Part shown: piece by piece, positions 1 through 10,500 of the stretch
Layout of the letters: every line of letters begins with the position of its first letter
Position numbering within the stretch: the stretch's first letter is position 1
Source: Pisaster brevispinus
Taxonomy: Eukaryota > Echinodermata > Asteroidea > Forcipulatida > Asteriidae
Length of the DNA stretch: 64,000 nt
Direction of reading: 5' to 3'
Assembly: GCA_023634235.1 (NCBI GenBank)
Contig: JAMKCF010000076.1
Location: 62,001 to 126,000, forward strand
Translations under genes and position numbers: made by a program
Notes under the pieces: generated by a model
What the model was told of the DNA's origin: nothing
The model's database searches: none
The model's input: only the letters and a program-made list of their open reading frames with translations

Positions 1-560
1 GTTCCAATTAGTTCTGAGTACTGGTCTTTGTCATTAAAATGCATACAGCGATAAATTTACTGTTTGCAGAAAACCTGAAATTTGCACCAAGTAAAGATAC
101 ACGTAATATTTCACTAATTTTCACTGCTAAAATCAACTGCTCATTGAATTGTATTTCTATGGTTTTTTAAAGTTTTTTTTTAACTTTTTACTCAGAATAG
201 AGGGTGCAGAAGTCAGTGTAATGCACTTGTGTACATGTTTCTTTTTCAACATTTTCCCTGTTTCTATTAATTAATTTTAAAAAAGACAACTGTTTAAAAG
301 CTAAGCGCACACTCTGACATTGTCCCTAATTAGCATCATGCATTCTAAACATGTTTACCCCGACCTAGTAACCCTAAACACTTTCAAGCTAATTATGTCA
401 CAGCTTAAGCATGTCTCAAAGTAAACATGTCAAAGAAATACAGAATCTTTGCATTTTAAGGGCTAAACAAGTTCCAAAAGTGGGTAGAAGCGAGAAACTT
501 AGAAATGTGTTTTAGTTCGAAATGCTACCTTTACAGTGGAGAGGGCGCTAGTCATCACAG
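1..560. other. AT-rich flank downstream of Ig receptor A
   Basis: No convincing coding sequence or repeat is visible here. This is the 3' flank of the minus-strand receptor gene. It is not shared with the second receptor copy, whose 3' part is unrelated, so it lies outside the duplicated block. Confidence 0.6.
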
Positions 561-1985
561 CTAGGGAACGTTACTGTAGAGAGTTTCTTGGCCTCTCTGT
601 GTATCCAAAAATAGACTTTGATATGGTGAAGGTTCAGAAGTTTCTCCGTCATCTCGTGTGAGTTCGGTATATGTCAAGACTGCCATGGCAACGGAGCACC
701 TCTGATGCCTGTCAGGTGATGTTCTCACATGACCATCAGACGGTTGTGGGCGTGGTTCTTCCCTCTGTCGTTTATTGTTTACGATGTTGCGTCCAAAGAG
801 AGCAGCGGCTGTAACCATAAAGACAAGGCCTTCAACAACGCCCCCTATAATGACAGCTGTACGAGACCACTGCCAGTATTTCTCCTCGCCGGACATGAAG
901 GAGACGTCGCAAGGAGTCGGATATGATACGATGGTTGGAAGAAGGTTGGGTTTCAGCAGAGGCAAGACGAACAGCAGCGAATCATTGATGCTTGAAATTG
1001 GTGTACTGTCTTGAAATGCATCGCATCTGATCTTAGAATTGTTGAATTCTCCAGGAGTTACGTCGATAATCTGAAGAGTTTGTCCATTTTGGTCAAGTTT
1101 AAACCGACCATCGAGGTTCTGCACCGTGTCTCGGTTAACCTTTACTTCACCTTTGTCAACCTGGAACACGCCCCATTCATACCTATCTACTAGCTGTTGT
1201 GGTGTAGACTTCAAGTCACACGTGAATGTCGCGTTCTGGTGTTCAAGTAGCGTCAAATGAGAGGGTGAGATTGAGACAGTTGTTGGTATCTGAAGAGGCG
1301 TAATGGAGCAAGTTGGACCATTAAGGTGGGGACCAGCTACACATGTAAACTCTCTCATATTGTCAGACTCGGTCAACTCACGCTCAACTGCGTAAGTCTC
1401 ACCTGGATTGACTTCTGTTTTCTCTTCAATTTGGATGAGACCGCTTGAGGTGGATTCGAACCAGGTCAACAGGCTCGGAGGGTCGCGTTCTGAGAGAGTG
1501 CATTTAAACGAGACGGTTTCACCGACTCTTGGTCGACTTGGATAAATGTTACAAGAAGGTTTATACTCTGGGAGAAGTGGATTAACTGTCAATAAAGCTG
1601 TCTCACTGTTTTGCTGCCTTCCATCTATCTCAATCATATTACACCAATAAATCCCACTGTCATCTCGTTGGACATTATAGATTTGCAGGTGATAGCGCTC
1701 ACTGACCTGCTCAACAACAATACCGCTACGTCCTGCAAAGTTTAATTTTAGACGGGAACAAACAGAAATTTGCTCAATGTCAGAATGTTGATTAAGTTTT
1801 CTCTTCCAACTAAATTGAAAAATAATACAGCTTGGTAAATACACCGATCTACAAGTGAGTGTTACATTACTCCCCTCGGTGACTGTAACACTCTGTGGGT
1901 TCAACATGAAGGGCTGATATTCTGCCTCACAGATCAACGCGGTCGTAACAATGCTCATAAACACACGTAACTTTATGGTATCCAT
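561..1985 (-). CDS. Ig-superfamily type I membrane receptor with ITIM/ITSM-type tail (receptor A)
   Basis: Uninterrupted frame of 474 residues. The ATG at 1985 is chosen because the stretch MDTIKLRVFMSIV (matched by MEVIKLRVFMSIV in the second copy) begins a good signal peptide, with likely cleavage near residue 21. The V-set domain has C45, W60 and C115 with the classic DDSGIYWC, plus an extra Cys pair C53/C76. Ig domain 2 has C162, W175 and C215, with additional C145 and C226. Ig domain 3 has C256, W271 and C321. A membrane span runs about 376-398 and contains Glu385. The tail holds LTYTEL (Y439) and SPYQSL (Y455), both matching the ITIM pattern, and TLYSNV (Y470), which matches the ITSM pattern and also pYxN (Grb2-type SH2 site). 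In vertebrate families such motifs recruit SHP phosphatases or SAP adaptors; an inhibitory or switch immune role here is inferred. The gene appears intronless. No ligand can be named, and no orthologue is claimed. Confidence 0.88.
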   Translation of the reverse strand: MDTIKLRVFMSIVTTALICEAEYQPFMLNPQSVTVTEGSNVTLTCRSVYLPSCIIFQFSWKRKLNQHSDIEQISVCSRLKLNFAGRSGIVVEQVSERYHLQIYNVQRDDSGIYWCNMIEIDGRQQNSETALLTVNPLLPEYKPSCNIYPSRPRVGETVSFKCTLSERDPPSLLTWFESTSSGLIQIEEKTEVNPGETYAVERELTESDNMREFTCVAGPHLNGPTCSITPLQIPTTVSISPSHLTLLEHQNATFTCDLKSTPQQLVDRYEWGVFQVDKGEVKVNRDTVQNLDGRFKLDQNGQTLQIIDVTPGEFNNSKIRCDAFQDSTPISSINDSLLFVLPLLKPNLLPTIVSYPTPCDVSFMSGEEKYWQWSRTAVIIGGVVEGLVFMVTAAALFGRNIVNNKRQREEPRPQPSDGHVRTSPDRHQRCSVAMAVLTYTELTRDDGETSEPSPYQSLFLDTQRGQETLYSNVP

Positions 1986-2640
1986 GTTCACACGTCTGGT
2001 AAAATTGACAGCCCGTCAATATCTTATCAACCAGAGTGAAGTAAATCAAAACAGCTCAGGGCACACAAAGAGACAATAAAGTGCACTATTATGCTGTGCC
2101 AATGTTCCATCCGATGACAATCTGGTCCGCACCGTTACAGTACTAACAGGCCCAGTTACAGTCTAGACGCGCCATGTCTCTTCCAATAATTGTAATGAAA
2201 TGAAGAAATTTTGTTCTGGTAATTCCCTAAACATCACTACTTTATGGATGCCAAGTTGGAAGCGGTTGTCGTGCTTTACATGACAAAGTCAAACGTTTAC
2301 AACTATTTGTTTTTTAGGTTATCTTTAGAAAGAAATCTCAGTTGTTTTTGTCATGACTTCAGGCTTTTACAGCATTACTTCCTTGTTTAACCAATGTCTA
2401 GGGAGAATTTAAAGATCAACTGTGTTATTCTAAAAAGAGAGGGTTTTTTTCTTCTTTTTATTTCAAATGAATTTTTTTTTTAACTATGAGTCGTTACAAG
2501 GGCTGTGAATACATTTGTTTTTTCATAATATTTCAAATGAGTTTCTGTAAACTATGAGTTTGTTACAAGGTTTGGATGAGCTGGTAATTGTGTTAAAAGG
2601 TCAGATAAGTGGGTTAAATGACTGGTCTAGGAAGCAGGGC
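1986..2640 (-). promoter_or_regulatory. Conserved 5' flank of receptor A
   Basis: The upstream flank is shared with the flank of receptor B (14596 to about 15250), including a well-kept block at 2090-2180 matching 14690-14780. Conservation is expected from the duplication alone, so regulatory function is only a possibility. I see no clear TATA box at a fixed distance from the ATG. Confidence 0.35.
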
Positions 2641-2909
2641 TACACTGACTAAGCCTCAGTACTTGACTTTCTGGGATTTTAGTTTTCAAGATTTTGTGTA
2701 TTGGTCTAAATGTTAAGATTTTTGAAAGTCTAAAAATTTACTTTACTACAAAATGTGTAGTCATATCGGAAGGTTTGGATTTGTGGCTGCCGTTCCTACA
2801 TTGTTAACTTGCAGTATCCACACATGCATTCAAACATTGAGTTGTTGTGTTTGAAGGGATTTCTAATTTTGCAAATCGAACCGGACTTAGAGGGCGCATG
2901 TCAGCACAG

Positions 2910-2982
2910 GCTAACAGTACATTATAGTAAATCGTTTTGTAGCCTCTCTGTGTATTCGAACATAGATTGTGATGGGTAAGGT
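2910..2982 (-). pseudogene. Remnant of an older Ig-receptor tail (copy A)
   Basis: The minus-strand translation gives HNLCSNTQRGYKTIYYNV, which lines up with the end of receptor A (YQSLFLDTQRGQETLYSNV). The similarity continues past the stop codon into the 3' flank ('GCGCCCTC'). Two bases are lost at the first tyrosine codon compared with the copy at 15510, and the stop is displaced. It lies about 0.9 kb upstream of receptor A. It is best read as the 3' end of a further, otherwise deleted receptor gene. Confidence 0.7.
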
Positions 2983-3531
2983 TCAGAGGTTTCTCGGTTT
3001 TATTCTTCAAGCTAAGTTGATGCTGTAAACAAACGTCAATGACCATTAAATCATAATTTTGTATTACACATCTAGATGGGTGCAGTAGCTGCGAAGCAAG
3101 GAAATAGCACTGCTTACACTTATCAAAATCATATTTTTTACAATCTTGTTGAAGCTCTTTTCTCCTCAAGCGGTCCGCAGGTATTAATCATGAAAATGAA
3201 CAATTTTGAAGAGCATTTTTTAAATATTTTTTTTTCATTCCAACTCAGGAGACAAGCATAAACAAAGGCGTTGGGGCAAAGCCTTTACACAGCTGAACAG
3301 GCTGAACGAAGATTCTCAGACAAGTGATAAATTTTCCTGTATGATGTTTGTGTTGATATGTGCAAAGACTCCACACACAGAAATAACATGAACATATTTG
3401 ATGGTTGCTATATTCACAATAGAGTGGTTTTGTGCTCTCATTTAGAATAGATGTGTCACTGTGCAGGGTGTTAAAGTGTTCGTTCAATACTTTTGTATAA
3501 TTTGTTAAACGGATTTTACTGAGACAGACCC

Positions 3532-4565
3532 TTGTCTTCAAGTTTTGGGTTGGGAATTAATCCGCTCGGAACAAACAGGTATAGTGTTGAACTTGATTGC
3601 CAAGCTGTCAACACATCACCACAGGAGATTGAGCAAGTGCTCGGGATGAACTTACTTAAGGGCATTGTTCAAATGCCCAATAATCATACATTTTGGGAGA
3701 ACGAGACACGCTATGATCGCATCGCCAATGTCAAGACGCGTTCAAGATTTGAGAAGCTATAAATTACATAAGTGGGAAATCAAAATGTGTGGATGCTCTG
3801 GGTGTACCGGCTTCCTGTATGATTTTGGTGTATACCAAGGGAGGACTTCAGAGACAAGAGATCTTGGTGTGAGCAGCTCCATTGTCACCAAGCTGAAAGA
3901 CACATCCAGCTGGAAATTTAAGGTGTGCACTTATAACTATTTCACTAGTATTCCTCCAGATGAGAACTAAAACAACGGGACATCCTTTACATTGGCACCG
4001 TAAGGATGAACCGTTTGAAGAATATATCAAGATATCTCATGACCAGGCCATGAAGAAGCGAGGACGTGGTGCAACAGCGGAACAGGTTGAAGACCACACT
4101 AATACAGTCTTTGCCAATGGTGTGACAACAAAGTCGTCAGCCAGGTTTCATCGCTAGTTGGTGTTGAGTCCCTTGGGAAAGCAAAGAGATGATGGGACAA
4201 AAAAGAAAAAAGAATATGTCGAAAGCCTGCCATCATCAACGAATACAATAAGTTCATAGGAGGAATTGATTTGGTCTATATGTGTACTAATATGTACATG
4301 TACAAGTGTGGCATGAGATCATGCAGACGGTATACTCATCTGTGGTGGCACTCTATCGTCATGTCAGTTGTTAACGCCTGGATGCTGTACCAATGTCACC
4401 ACAAAGAGATTGGAACTGATCAAAAGCAAATATTGCCACCACAGAAGTTCCAGTCATCTTGTGCCCTACAGTCTTTGATATCTGCAGGGAGAGGAAAACC
4501 ACGGGGACGAGGAAGACCATCACCTGAAGAAGCTGCAAGTGGAGTGGGCAGTGGCATTACCAGAC
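3532..4565 (+). pseudogene. Decayed piggyBac-family transposase
   Basis: Fragments in several plus-strand frames follow the order of a piggyBac (DDE_Tnp_1_7) transposase. First comes a segment with LLKGIVQMP and RYDRIANVKTRSRFEKL (3532-3762). Then comes GFLYDFGVYQGRTSET with YNYFTSIPPDEN (about 3800-3970), covering the region after the first catalytic Asp. Next is a segment ending RGRGATAEQ (3960-4157), then INEYNKFIGGIDL and SVVNAWMLYQ (about 4230-4390), which is the family's typical C-terminal block. A basic GKPRGRGRPS linker follows. Stops and frame changes make it non-functional. It is absent from the equivalent place in copy B, so it either inserted in A after duplication or was lost from B. 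Confidence 0.82.
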
Positions 4566-5624
4566 AGTCTCGATGGGGGTGGGGTTTAAAGACAGTTTTG
4601 GGGGTGTTTTTTCTTTGCAGTATCAAACCATGTCTTCTCTTAGGGTTTTTGATCTCCTTTGGGGAAATGGAGCAAAGGTGCTGATAAGCAGGGAAGGAGG
4701 GAGGGGAGGCTCCCACCCGTATCCCCACCCAGTAGTTGGATCTAAGGAATTGCAATAAATTAGTATTGTGCTCAAAATTGCAACAAAGTAGTCCCTTTGT
4801 TTTTTACAAAGAAAAGGGATGACTGTAGTGGGTGTTGCAGGAAAATGGGGTGTTGAAAGGGAATGGTGGGGCTGGAATTACATTGTACATGTACATTCAA
4901 CCTGTTAGAGAATAGCTTCAGATAATTGTATTGAGAAAAGCAACAACAAACATCCCAAAGTCCTGATGTGGGAAACATTCAAAGATATGTCATTACTTAT
5001 ACATGTACTTGATTCTGAGGAAAGATTGCCTCGTCTGCCCAATGTATCATTTTCGATACATTGCCTAAGTTTAAATTATGAATGTGAAACATTGAATGTT
5101 GAAAGTTTTTACATTTAATGGGTCTTCTTGAAGTCATTTAATCACATTTCATATTTGTCATTTTAGTTTTTCCATCTCTGGGCAGTACAGGGTTAAGGTC
5201 AGCAATGAGTATTTTACCCACAAATTCGTGAAGAGGAATGTAAAAAAAAAAACGGTATAAAGCCCAAACATAAAATTTAAAAAAATCACTTGGAAAGAGG
5301 CGGTCGTATATAACTGTTATAGTTACATAAATTGAAGAGAACGTTTGTCGTACCTGCCTTATTACCAGTTTTCTGATTTGCTCCAGACTAAATTGAACAC
5401 TGAAATATCACCAGCTTAAAGTCAAAGTTATACACAGGATAGTTGAAGGCTATTGTTTTGAAAATTGTTGGTATTCCTACAATTTTCTCAATGTTTATTT
5501 GAACAGGAAATTTAATTCTGTGCTTTTTTTTCTTGCTTTTTTAAAGCTGCTCTTGATTTTAGGATCCTACTCAAATGCCGATTGTGATTCATCCCTAGTT
5601 GTATGTGTTCTTGTTTTTGTACAG

Positions 5625-7343
5625 GATCTTTGTGGTAGACACATTGAATTTCTCCTTCTGGGAGGAGACCAAAATGACTAGAGATTCTTAGTAGACTACT
5701 GAATGAGGGGCAAGCACAGCAGCTACTGGGCCTTGTGTGCTGCAATCACTAAGGCCCCGGATGTAAGTATGTATTGCTGAAGTATTTAGGATCTAACATT
5801 TACTTTAGAAACATAGGACACTTTTCTTATCTGTAGCTTTTGTCCCTTAATGATTGATTCTTGATTTGCATTTTTTTAAAGCACTCACTGTGCATGTTTA
5901 TTGTGCAAGATCTCAAGACTTGGTCCAGGTCTCAAGACCTTATTTTGGTCTTAGTCTCAGTCTCTCTCGATTGAAGACTTGGTCTCTAAAGGGGAGGTCT
6001 CCCCATCAGGAGGGCTGGTTTGTATCTTGATCTTAAAGGGGCTGTGATGTCGTTCTCAAAGCAGGCCTGTGGCTGTACATGGAATTATGAACTCTCACCC
6101 AGCAACTGGACGCGTGCGCCCTCCTTCTGTATCAACTCTATGGATTGCACGCATGCAGTAACCGGGTGAGGTTTTATTATAATTCCATGTACAGCCACAG
6201 GCCTGCTTTGATCATGATGACATAGTCCCCTTTAAATGATTTGGTCTCAGTCACTGACTTTCAGGTTTCCCAATAGCTCGGCCCACTGTTCTTGTTTAAA
6301 TCTGATGGCAGGTCACAAATTCAAGGAAAAAATCCACAAGACTGCATTGCTTGTAGCTAAAATCTTTTACTGCACCAGACATTTTTTCCTCAGACCATGC
6401 ATGATCAAAATGATGAGAAATAAGTTTCACAAGCAAATTTATCACATTTTTAATTTGTGTTAGTATCCATCGATACTCAACAAATTGCAAGATAATTGTC
6501 AAACCCAAAGTCAACATGAACAACATTTTTTTGGTCTTTTTTTTAAGGTACTATAAACAGTGGCGAATTATTATTCAATTAAGAAACAAAAGGCTGCTAG
6601 TCTTATTTAGTAATGAATTTACTGGCCCAACAATAAACTCACTGGCCTTGGGCCTACTGCCCAGTGTAAATTATGAGCCCTGCCTGGGATGGGCTAATGA
6701 GGTCCTACCTGCTTTTTGTTCATGATGTAGTGATGCATGATGGGACTGATGTGTACTGCTGATAAGCACAATGTGCACAATCACAGCGCACGCACATGGT
6801 GTGATAATGTAACTGTAACTTAAAACCTTTTTGTTTCAAACCAAAGTCACAAGAAGAATAAAACTTTCCAAGAAAATTACTACTGTTGCAATATATTCCT
6901 ATATTCAGCACAAGTCACAAGAATGACAAAAATTACTTGCAATGGATTTACACAACACAACTATATTTTTAATGATAGAGAAGGACTCTTTCCAAAACAG
7001 GAAGCTGTGACTGATGATTGCTAGGTCAGGAGAGAGGGTTTAATGAGCATGTACGGCAGTCCATCCCAGCGACTTGGGTTCAGGCGCTGGAACTGAGCGA
7101 AACTAACACAATGGGACTGGATTGATTTAATATGTTTAATTTATAAAGTTCATGTACACCCAAATAGTCAAAACATATTGTCTTTCAAACAGGAAGACAT
7201 CCCAATCACCTCAGCCTCTTACTTCTCCTGTATCACCATGAAGCAACTACAACCACATCTTCCACTCATCAACAGACGCTGATATCCCACTGTTAGATAA
7301 GAGAGTACAGCATCTTCATCAGGCAGGCAAAATGCTACTGGAG
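5625..7343 (+). pseudogene. Queuosine salvage protein (DUF2419) pseudogene, two exons, copy A
   Basis: Exon one, 5625-5762, sits between a TTTTTGTACAG acceptor and a GTAAGT donor. It encodes IFVVDTLNFSFWEE, then SSYWALCAAITKAPD. Exon two, 7193-7343, reads EDIPITSASYFSCITMKQLQ and, one frame over, DADIPLLDKRVQHLHQAGKM. These are hallmark blocks of the queuosine/queuine salvage hydrolase family, which frees queuine base for tRNA modification. Lesions: stops between the two parts of exon one, a 2-nt length difference from copy B, and one extra C in exon two (151 nt where 150 keeps frame). Other exons of the roughly 340-residue protein were not found. The intron contains a palindromic MITE. Confidence 0.8.
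6033..6235. mobile_element. Palindromic MITE (AAAGGGGCTGT family), copy 1
   Basis: This is a near-palindrome of about 200 bp. The left arm runs TTAAAGGGGCTGTGATG, then a block with GCAGGCCTGTGGCTGTACAT, then GGAATTATGA. The right arm is its reverse complement and ends in CCCCTTTAA. The TTAA edges suggest a piggyBac- or Kolobok-type target site, but this is not proven. It lies in the intron of the queuosine-salvage pseudogene and is also present in copy B, so insertion preceded the duplication. Confidence 0.8.
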
Positions 7344-7540
7344 GTAGGTCATGTGATTGAAAATCACTCACAAGTTTTGTTCTCAACAACAGATTGAAAG
7401 AAACAGCTTTTTTTTCCAAGGGAAGCAAGATGTGAAAAAAAAAATTCCTAACTTCAATGCAATCATCTCCTGCCCAATTGGCTCTTTCTATCAGGACAAT
7501 TGAAACAATTTCAACTGGTGGAAGCCATTTTGAAAAAAAA

Positions 7541-10500
7541 GAGACCTGCAGTCCGTGTGACGTAATTTGTTATTCGCTACCACATCAATAGCTGTGAGCT
7601 ACAGAAGGTTTTAGGAAATCGTAATACACCCGGGGTATGAAGCTATAATCTCATTATAATCGAGCCTAAGATGCCTCAGAGGTACTAGAGATGTTCTTTA
7701 GGAACTATGAAAGCAACAAATCATTTCCAATGTTTATGTTGGTAATTCATTTGATAATTAAAGCTTATTAGTGCATTGACAGTATGTCTGTAAAAATGTA
7801 TAAACCGTCATTTTCACCTGTTTATCTGCTTGTTTATAATTAATCTGACCTAATCCCTACCAAGTCTCCTAGAATCCTGTCCCCCACCACTGCCCACAAC
7901 TTTGTTTACACTCTGTAATAAATGTTACCATAATGACTAATCACTAATTCTCTGAAATCTACTCCAGTCATGGAGGTACCCTCCATGCTCCTACCAAGTC
8001 TTATCAAGAACAAGAAAAAAGACAAAAAATAACCACCACCTCCTCCGCAAGGGAATATAAATAACGGGGAAAACAAAACAATCCAGTGGGGGGGGGGGGG
8101 GTGAGCACACCACCTTACTCTGCTTGGCTAAAAATAGTTGTGGAAACACCTCTCTATTCACAAGATTGTTAACCCACCACACACAGAGAGTCCAGCATGC
8201 TTTGTTATGACTACAGCCAAGCTTGTTTCATTCAAGCTTGTTAGGAAGATTCCCAGGCTCCTCCAAACCTTCCATGCCCCCCCCCCCCCCAATGATCTAG
8301 AATTGATGGCTCCCATATTGCCACTGAAAAACCACAAACTAACAACAGCTGTGCATCTTAGTAATGGGTCATAGGTCACTGTGGCTGAGCCAATACATCT
8401 GTCAATTACCAAGGACTGCTTACTACACAAAGCCATAGGGAATTCATACAAGCTGAACAGGGTAACCCAACCCAGGCCATTCAACTTCTCCAGTATGTTT
8501 CTCAATGGTACAGTTGGAAATATCATAGAGGGAATTTTGTGTTTTACTTGTATGAAGGGAGTAATTACAAAAATTGCAAAATCCTACTGTGCCATACAGC
8601 TATTCCAACTCCCTTGAGGGCTTTAGGCCAAATGCAAATGGAAACTAGGTTTTAATAGGCCTGAAGTGCCCCTCCCCCTAGAAATAAAATGGTGCACTCC
8701 CTAATTATATGCCCCACCCCCTAAAGCTGTGCCTTAGTTTCAGCGCTGTCCAAATCATACAACATAGGAGACAAAATTATATTTTGTTCGCATAATATTT
8801 ATAATAATTAATAATAGTAGGCATTTGTAATGCACCAAGTCAATCTAAACTATGAATTAAAAAACTACATCTGCAAAAGGTGAGTTTTGAGAGTAACTGG
8901 AAATATTAGGAATATCTTGAGGAAGTTTGTTCAACCAAACAAAAAAACACAACAATTGTTATACACCAAATATCTTCACTTCTCTTTCTGTATTTACAAG
9001 CGTGAAGCTTCAATTTAATTAATTAATATCGCTATCAGTAAACATGCATCTTACAATAATAATAACAGAGTCAATTATAAACCTTTACATAAACAATTCT
9101 GGATTCATTCAAACTTGAATGGATGCCATTCAGTGGAACATCAGATTAAGACAAAAGAATTACGCAATCATTGTTATTCACCTGGAACAGAAGACACCGT
9201 CAAATCTTTTGTGTAGTTAAACATTAGGGTGTCTTGGGTTTCCTTGCACGTATTCGCCTCCCCCCCCCCCCCCCAACTGTGTGAACGAAACAAAATAAAG
9301 TGCATTTGTTTTACTTTTTTTGTCTTTTTTTCACAGGACTCACTCAGGAAAGTGCCGAGGTTTCGGGCAAGACACTCACGGACGTATAGGTAAGACACAA
9401 ATAAATTTTTTTATCCCAGATGCAAATTTTACATCAAACACTCTCTAATTTTTCCCAACGTTGAAACGTCTGCGAGTCTTACAGTTTGCTTTAATGTATT
9501 TTTCTAATATTTTCCTTTCTATTTTGAAATAATTATTAATTTATTAATACGCCCGCTTTGTTGTAAAGTGGGTAATGTACAACCTTCCATATCCACGCTT
9601 TTAAACAATAAACATTAGCACTAATAAACTAGTTATTTATAAGCATAAATAAAGAATATGAATCTTTCAACCAACTTCAAACGGCATAGCTACTGTAGGT
9701 CCAATTCATTATTTCGATTAGGGATTTATCTGAAAGGAACAGTTTCACTCGGAACTTCACCCACTGATTATAATTCAGAAACCAGTTGAAACAATTCTGT
9801 CTGATGTACCGTCAAAGTTTAGCAAATTGCATAAAAGACCATACAATTACCTTTTACTTATTGCGATTGCAATAATCTAAATAATCACATATATTAATAA
9901 GTTTGCATAAATTATCGCCTCCGTTTTATTGAAATGAACGGAGGTTTCTCCGGCGGTCGATAGAGGCCTTTAGCGTTTATCGCATAATTGTACACAATAA
10001 TGTTGCATAAGACGTTCACCCAACTCCACAAAGCTGGTAAGCTTAGCTGAAGCAGGGTTCAAATCATTGTTCATAATAAATAATACACTAATGTGACCAA
10101 GCCCGGTGTCTTATGGGATGTTGTCACCCGGTATGTGTGCATGTGTCCCCATATGGTAAATCAACTTGGGCTGAATGAAGTTGATTCCAAGAAATGTTGA
10201 CACATTTCACTGTGGGTGGGGGGGGGGGGAGTGGGGCACAGAATCTCCTGCCACACCAGCAAAGGCAAAGACAGAAACAAAAGTCTAGTGTAATGCTTCT
10301 GAACTGCCAGTTAGCTGCTTGACATGGAAACATGCATAGCCGACTATAACTATTGTGTTAAGAAATGACAGTTCCTCAATGAGAATATTAATCCTAAAAG
10401 TTGTTACTCTGAAAAGTACTTATGCCAGTATCAACAAACTTTGTATTAAGCATATAACACTACAAACTTTAAATTCAATCAAACAAGCAATGACTTATAT

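Larger units (their letters stand above)
960..7540. repeat. Tandem segmental duplication, copy A
   Basis: From the receptor ectodomain at about 960, the sequence matches 13567 onward, continuing through the 5' flank, the old tail remnant and the queuosine-salvage pseudogene to about 7540. The offset is about 12.6 kb at the left end and about 11.6 kb at the right end. Copy A contains an extra segment, about 3340-5180, that carries piggyBac sequence. The match was made by eye; exact ends need a dot plot. Confidence 0.85.

Noticed and set aside
4420..4755. 111-codon minus-strand frame
   Set aside because: Antisense to the C-terminal region of the piggyBac pseudogene on the plus strand.
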